Shown here piece after piece: positions 6,987-10,201 of a stretch of 10,201 nt of DNA. The DNA is from JAUIAI01 sp963976885 (lineage in GTDB: Bacteria; Pseudomonadota; Gammaproteobacteria; Burkholderiales; Burkholderiaceae_E), in assembly GCA_963976885.1 (NCBI GenBank), contig CAXBNM010000163.1:1-10201 (forward strand). The letters are read 5' to 3'. Under the pieces are notes generated by a model. The model was given only the letters and a program-made list of their open reading frames with translations. It was not told the origin of the DNA and searched no databases. Positions within the stretch are counted from its first letter, which is position 1, and every line of letters begins with the position of its first letter. The position numbers were made by a program, and so were the translations under genes.

Positions 6987-7081
6987 CTGGCGCGCCTGCG
7001 CTCGTCGCACGGTAAACCGCACGACCACGGGGAGGCCTAGCGGCGCCATCGCCCGCTACTGCCTCCGCAGCGCCAGTTTTT
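6987..7081 (+). terminator. Branched stem ending in TTTTT, possible 3' end of a + strand RNA
   Basis: The closing stem pairs CTGGCG (6987-6992) and CTGCG (6996-7000) with CGCAGCGCCAG (7066-7076), leaving a 3-nt bulge. Inside are two arms: GTCG/CGAC with CGG-TAAA-CCG (7004-7025), and GAGGC/GCCTC enclosing TAGCGG/CCGCTA (7032-7065). T5 follows at 7077-7081. This looks like a three-way junction with an intrinsic-terminator-like tail. As it faces the end of gph, it could stop + strand transcription from running antisense into gph. The long distance between stem halves makes it an atypical terminator. Confidence 0.35.
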
Positions 7082-7115
7082 CCAGGTTTGAATGGTCATG
7101 TTGATGCCAACTCGC

Positions 7116-7820
7116 TTACTTGGACGAGCAGACCATCAGGGCGGCCTGCTCCAGCGACGAGACTATACCATCGGAATCGATGCCTGCAACATCCAGCCCT
7201 TCGTTATAGCCATAAGGCACCAGCAACACCGGCATGCCGGCGGCGCGGGCAGCCTGCGCATCGTTGACCGAATCGCCGACCATCAGGCAGTGCGCCGGGG
7301 CCAGGCCGAACAGTCCGGCCAGATGCAGCAACGGCATCGGGTCGGGCTTTTTACGGGCCAGCGCATCGCCACCGAGCACATGCTCGAAGTAACGGCTCAG
7401 CCCCTGGCGCTCAAGCAATGGATCGGTGAAAGCCTGCGGTTTGTTGGTCACGCAGGCCATGGGCACCCCGGCCGCGCGCAGCTTTTCCAGCCCTTCCAGC
7501 ACGCCCGGATAAGGCTGCGCCGTCAGGCCGTTCTGCTCGGTGTAGTGGCGATCAAAACTGGCGCGGGCGGTCTTGAATGCTGCGGCCTCCAGCCGCCCGT
7601 CGGCATCATCGGTCATCGTGCGATGCACCAGGACATCGGCCCCTTTACCCACGAAACTGCTGATCCGCGCCAGCGGCAGATCGGCCAGACCGAGTTCATT
7701 GCGCATCAGATTGGCAGCGGCGGCCAGGTCGGCAATGGTGTCGAGCAAGGTGCCATCCAGATCAAACAAGACCGCCTTGATCAGCCCGGCTTCAAAGCGC
7801 GGCGTGCCGTTCAGGCCCAT
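7116..7820 (-). CDS. gph: Phosphoglycolate phosphatase, HAD superfamily
   Basis: A 234-aa cytoplasmic HAD hydrolase that dephosphorylates 2-phosphoglycolate, a product of oxidative DNA repair and of the oxygenase side reaction. The HAD motifs are complete: I, VLFDLDGTLLDT with nucleophile Asp20 and Asp22; II, VTNKP with Thr125; III, KKPDP with Lys158; IV, VGDSVND with Asp183 and Asp187. The helical cap lies between motifs I and II (about 30-105). The start at 7820 has an AGGAGG (complement of 7831-7836) ten bases upstream and overlaps the end of rpe by 10 nt, indicating co-translation; it gives about 13 residues before the first strand. The rpe-gph pair is a common proteobacterial unit, often followed by trpE in betaproteobacteria, as here. 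Substrate specificity within the HAD family cannot be proven from sequence, but the context supports Gph. Confidence 0.93.
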   Translation of the reverse strand: MGLNGTPRFEAGLIKAVLFDLDGTLLDTIADLAAAANLMRNELGLADLPLARISSFVGKGADVLVHRTMTDDADGRLEAAAFKTARASFDRHYTEQNGLTAQPYPGVLEGLEKLRAAGVPMACVTNKPQAFTDPLLERQGLSRYFEHVLGGDALARKKPDPMPLLHLAGLFGLAPAHCLMVGDSVNDAQAARAAGMPVLLVPYGYNEGLDVAGIDSDGIVSSLEQAALMVCSSK

Positions 7821-8551
7821 GCGTCCTGCGCCTCCTGATGCAGCGCGGAGACGATAGACTGGTAGCCATCGTCGGCGCTGCCAGCCGAGAAAACCGCCGA
7901 ACCCGCCACAAAGGTATCGGCGCCGGCGCGGGCCGCGTCGCGGATGGTTTCTTTATTGATGCCGCCGTCAACCTGCAACCGGATGGACTGGCCGCCACCG
8001 TCGATGTGTTGGTCGATGCGCTCGCGCACCGCAGCCAGTTTGGGCAAGACCGAGGGCAGAAATTTCTGGCCACCAAAGCCCGGATTGACCGACATCAGCA
8101 AGATCAGATCGATCTGGTCGAGTACATGGTCGAGCACATTGAGCGGCGTAGCCGGATTGAGCACGACACCGGCAAAACAGCCCGCGCCCTTGATCAGTTG
8201 CAGCGTACGGTCCAGGTGCAAGGTGGTTTCGGGATGCACGCTGATGATGTCAGCGCCGGCCTTGGCAAAGTCGCCGATCAGGCGGTCCGGCCCCTGCACC
8301 ATCAGATGCACATCGATAGGCAACGACACATGCGGGCGAATAGCCGAGCAGACCATCGGGCCGACACTCAGATTGGGCACATAATGATTGTCCATCACGT
8401 CGAAATGCACCCAGTGCGCACCACTGGCTTCGAGTTGGCGGACCTCATCACCAAGCCGCGCGAAGTCGGCGGACAAAATACTCGGGGCGATCAGGCACTC
8501 GCCCACTTCGGGCAGGCTGGCCCGCCTGGCTAGGCTGCTGGCTTCAGACAT
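7811..8551 (-). CDS. rpe: Ribulose-phosphate 3-epimerase
   Basis: A 246-aa TIM-barrel epimerase interconverting ribulose-5-phosphate and xylulose-5-phosphate in the pentose phosphate pathway. The start at 8551 (MSEASSLARRASLPEVGE) was chosen over the in-frame ATG 24 codons earlier, whose extra residues (Arg/Ala/His-rich) look non-coding. The core begins at IAPSILSADFARLG (21-34). Metal ligands are in place: HFDVMDNHYVPN (49-60, His49 and Asp51), DVHLMV (80-85, His82), and QVDGGIN (193-199, Asp195). The VNPGFGGQKF phosphate loop is at 155-164 and FVAGSAVF at 214-221. The protein is about 20 residues longer than E. coli Rpe, all at the N-terminus. It heads the rpe-gph unit, divergent from apaG over about 150 bp that hold no clear -10/-35 pair on the rpe side. 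Confidence 0.96.
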   Translation of the reverse strand: MSEASSLARRASLPEVGECLIAPSILSADFARLGDEVRQLEASGAHWVHFDVMDNHYVPNLSVGPMVCSAIRPHVSLPIDVHLMVQGPDRLIGDFAKAGADIISVHPETTLHLDRTLQLIKGAGCFAGVVLNPATPLNVLDHVLDQIDLILLMSVNPGFGGQKFLPSVLPKLAAVRERIDQHIDGGGQSIRLQVDGGINKETIRDAARAGADTFVAGSAVFSAGSADDGYQSIVSALHQEAQDAWA

Positions 8552-8700
8552 TGGTTTTTCCGGCGAAGTTCTGGGTGCCTGATGATAACGGCCCCGGCGC
8601 GCAGCCGCATGGCGTGCGGACAACGGTCGGCGGGCGTGGCGCCCATGCAGGCTAAGATAGCCGCTGCGGCCAAAGCAACGACTACTCTAAGGGGCTCCTC

Positions 8701-9087
8701 ATGGACCAGGATTCGGCCAAATACCGTATCAGTATCAAGGTCAAAACGAACTACATCGCCGATCAGTCCAACCCGGACGATAACGAATACGTGTTTTCCT
8801 ACACGATCAGCATCGTCAACGAAGGATCAGTAGCCACACAGCTGATCAGCCGGCACTGGGTGATTGAAGATGCCGACTGCCGGGTTGCCGAAGTCAAAGG
8901 CCTTGGTGTGGTCGGGCAACAGCCCCTGCTGCAGCCAGGCGGACACTTCGAATACACCAGCGGCAGTCAGCTGCGCACGGCCACCGGATCAATGCACGGC
9001 AGTTATCTGTTCGTGGCCGAAGACGGACATCGCTTCGACACCGACATTCCGATTTTCGTGCTCAGCGCGCCACGCACCTTGCACTGA
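8701..9087 (+). CDS. apaG: ApaG domain protein
   Basis: A 128-aa single-domain protein of the ApaG (DUF525) family, an immunoglobulin-like beta-sandwich named for its link to apaH and associated with Co2+ resistance and Mg2+ efflux in Salmonella; its biochemical activity is not settled. The sequence shows the family signatures: YVFSYTISIVNEG (30-42), SRHWVI (50-55), EVKGLGVVGQQPLLQPG (64-80) with the GxGxxG loop at 67-72, FEYTSGSQL (83-91), GSMHGSYLF (96-104) and IPIFVLSAP (116-124). Length is standard. An AAGGGG (8689-8694) lies seven bases before the ATG. TAAGAT (8653-8658) is a possible -10, without a good -35. Neighbours rpe (divergent) and mltA (downstream, same strand) are usual for betaproteobacteria. 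Confidence 0.96.
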   Translation: MDQDSAKYRISIKVKTNYIADQSNPDDNEYVFSYTISIVNEGSVATQLISRHWVIEDADCRVAEVKGLGVVGQQPLLQPGGHFEYTSGSQLRTATGSMHGSYLFVAEDGHRFDTDIPIFVLSAPRTLH

Positions 9088-9100
9088 CCACGCAACGCAA

Positions 9101-9184
9101 TCATTTGGTGCCGCGCATGATCCACCAGACAAACGCGACCACCAGCAACAGCACACCTGCTGCTTCAAGATAAATCACCCACAT
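9101..9184 (-). CDS. Tiny one-helix membrane protein
   Basis: A 27-residue protein if started at the ATG at 9184 (MWVIYLEAAG...), consisting of one hydrophobic helix ending in VWWIMRGTK, a membrane span with a positive C-terminal tail. Short proteins of this shape, with an N-terminal Tyr-Leu-Glu and a Trp-Trp near the C-terminus, occur in other betaproteobacteria as I recall, which is why I keep it. The frame also has an ATG at 9217 (38 aa), which would overlap the likely mltA start, and it continues open to 9310 within mltA. It converges on apaG with a 13-bp gap. Its transcript would have to start inside the 5' end of mltA. No function can be assigned and chance is not excluded. Confidence 0.5.
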   Translation of the reverse strand: MWVIYLEAAGVLLLVVAFVWWIMRGTK

Positions 9185-9206
9185 CTCGACACCGTTGAAA
9201 GCTGTA

Positions 9207-10201
9207 TTGAGCGCCATTGTATCGACGCGAACGGCACCAAGCCGCTCACTCCTGCCCATTCTTACGGGCATAGCCCTGGCCACCGTGGCCGCCTCGTGCA
9301 CCTGGGCCAATCAGGCCCAGCCCTGGGTGCACGCCGGGCCCCGTTCGCTTACCGTACTGCCCGACTGGGCGCATGAATCGACGGCCGGTCTGCGCCAGGC
9401 GCTGCTTGCGCAATGCCGGGTTGCGCCGCGGCTCGGGGCGCCCTGGCCGGCCTTGTGTGCCGAGTTGAGCGCCCTGGCGCCGGGGCAGGATGACTCGGAT
9501 CCGGCGCTGCGCGACTGGATCAGTCAACGCTTTGACGCCTGGGCGGTGACCGCCCCCAACGGGGCCGCACGCGGCTTGCTGACCGGTTACTTCGAACCGG
9601 TGGTCACCGGCAGCCGGCAGCGCGAATCGGCGGAGCAGACACCGCTCTACGCGCCACCGGTGGGACGTGATCCGGCGCGCCCGTTTGCACCCCGCGCCCA
9701 AATTGCCCGGCTGCAGGCGAGCGCGGAAGCGGCGGGCGAGCTGCCGGCCAGCGACCGCCCCGACGGCGCTCCTGACCCGGTGCTCGATCCGATTGCCACC
9801 GCCTTGCAAGGTCGCGAACTGGTCTGGCTGGACGATCCGATCGATGCGTTTTTCCTGCAGATTCAGGGCTCGGGCCGCGTGCAGTTGCGCGACGGCAGCG
9901 AAATGCGCGTCGGCTACGCAGGCAATAACGGTCACAAGTATTTTGCGATTGGCCGCGCGCTGATTGACCGCGGCGCCATCAGCCGTGCCGAAATGAGCGC
10001 GCAAGCCATTCGCTACTGGCTGGCCACCCACCCCGATCAGGCCCAGGCGGTGATGAACCTGAATCCGCGCTATATCTTTTTCCGGGAACTGCCCGCTCCC
10101 AAGGCCACGTTTGGCAGCGAGCAACAGGCGCAAGCGGTCGCGGCGCCCGGCCCCATCGGCAGTCTCGGGGTGGCGCTGACGCCGGGGCGGTCGCTGGCGA
10201 C
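9207..10201 (+). CDS. mltA: Membrane-bound lytic murein transglycosylase A, 3' end outside window
   Basis: An outer-membrane lipoprotein that cleaves peptidoglycan to 1,6-anhydromuropeptides; about 331 codons are in view and the frame runs off the edge. There is no in-frame ATG between the stop at 9171 and the mature protein. TTG at 9207 gives MSAIVSTRTAPSRSLLPILTG and a lipoprotein-like signal reaching Cys31 (lipobox AASC, weak); TTG at 9195 is the alternative. The MltA domain follows: LLTGYFEPVVTGSR (about 124-137), TPLYAPPV, FFLQIQGSGRVQLRDG (about 215-230), RVGYAGNNGHKY, SAQAIRYWLATHP, NPRYIFFREL, and GPIGSLGVALTPGRSLA at the window edge. The catalytic Asp (Asp308 in E. coli) comes just after this and is not visible. 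The start region abuts or overlaps a small - strand gene, so the promoter must lie within or before it. Confidence 0.93.
   Translation, partial: MSAIVSTRTAPSRSLLPILTGIALATVAASCTWANQAQPWVHAGPRSLTVLPDWAHESTAGLRQALLAQCRVAPRLGAPWPALCAELSALAPGQDDSDPALRDWISQRFDAWAVTAPNGAARGLLTGYFEPVVTGSRQRESAEQTPLYAPPVGRDPARPFAPRAQIARLQASAEAAGELPASDRPDGAPDPVLDPIATALQGRELVWLDDPIDAFFLQIQGSGRVQLRDGSEMRVGYAGNNGHKYFAIGRALIDRGAISRAEMSAQAIRYWLATHPDQAQAVMNLNPRYIFFRELPAPKATFGSEQQAQAVAAPGPIGSLGVALTPGRSLA

Larger units (their letters stand above)
6787..7081. ncRNA. Candidate structured RNA of unknown class
   Basis: Complementary pairs seen by eye: ACCGG 6789-6793 with 6806-6810; CTGAATCAGG 6815-6824 with 6940-6949; CTGGCG 6830-6835 with 6886-6891; GGTTACA 6838-6844 with 6954-6960; ACCGGA 6845-6850 with 6855-6860 (AGAC loop); 6873-6883 with 6908-6918 (11 bp, one G-U); GCGACTGAAT 6922-6931 with 6944-6953; AACCCC 6964-6969 with 6975-6980; and a branched module 6987-7076. 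Several are mutually exclusive or interleaved, so the RNA could switch or form a pseudoknot. Read on the + strand it would end in TTTTT (7077-7081). Read on the - strand it would be the leader of trpE. It does not match RNase P RNA, tmRNA, 6S, SRP RNA, a T-box or a cobalamin riboswitch as I know their conserved cores. The strand is undecided. Confidence 0.4.
6624..7115. other. 492-bp gene-free interval between gph and trpE, rich in inverted repeats
   Basis: No protein gene with family resemblance was found on either strand. A 90-codon frame on the - strand (6901-6629) ends just before trpE, but its sequence (Pro/Ser/Arg-rich) looks like translated non-coding DNA. The trpE-proximal part (6640-6780) has weaker repeats, such as GCGTTG/CAACGC around 6703-6738 and TGGTC/GGCCA around 6744-6757. 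The part from about 6787 to 7081 is packed with complementary segments, described separately. A possible - strand -10 for trpE (TGTAAT or TAATAC, around 6680-6688) lies about 60 nt before the ATG but has no good -35. The region may be a trpE leader, an independent RNA, or the remnant of a mobile element. Confidence 0.6.

Noticed and set aside
7008..7036. GCACGGTAAAC similar to a piece of RNase P RNA
   Set aside because: The conserved GAGGAAAGTCC and ACAG-type core segments are absent, so the match is local and likely chance.
9246..10133. A 295-codon - strand frame across mltA
   Set aside because: It is the antisense of the MltA domain, whose motifs on the + strand are clear.

Overview
The window reads as a stretch of a moderately GC-rich (about 60%) betaproteobacterial chromosome. 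The order apaG / rpe-gph / trpE ... trpG-trpD-trpC next to mltA is a familiar betaproteobacterial arrangement. The conserved hypothetical protein after an ABC permease and the CAP-domain lipoprotein recall Neisseriales-type genomes (Chromobacterium or Chitinibacter relatives). That last placement is from memory of the families, not from a search.

Layout. (1) 1-1815, + strand: the C-terminal end of a probable ABC-2 permease, a 255-aa conserved exported or anchored helical protein whose start overlaps it by 14 nt, and a type IV prepilin-like protein. (2) 1832-1870: a perfect 14-bp inverted repeat between the converging prepilin gene and trpC. (3) 1870-4364, - strand: trpG-trpD-trpC, tightly packed, with a 4-nt ATGA overlap between trpD and trpC. 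(4) 4454-5053, + strand: a CAP/SCP-domain lipoprotein lying against the grain between trpG and trpE. (5) 5079-6623, - strand: trpE. (6) 6624-7115: a 492-bp stretch without a recognisable gene but dense in inverted repeats, a candidate structured RNA or trpE leader. (7) 7116-8551, - strand: gph and rpe, overlapping by 10 nt. (8) 8701-9087, + strand: apaG. (9) 9101-9184 (or to 9217), - strand: a tiny one-helix membrane protein. (10) from about 9207 to the window edge, + strand: mltA, with no ATG and a likely TTG start.

Together trpE and trpG make anthranilate synthase, and TrpD and TrpC carry anthranilate on to indole-3-glycerol phosphate. Rpe supplies pentose phosphates (ribose-5-phosphate, hence PRPP for TrpD), and Gph removes 2-phosphoglycolate. 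MltA and the CAP lipoprotein would act in the envelope. Most of the window is ordinary housekeeping. The parts worth a second look are the structured 6787-7081 region, the trpE/trpG split by an opposed CAP lipoprotein gene, and the crowded start region of mltA.
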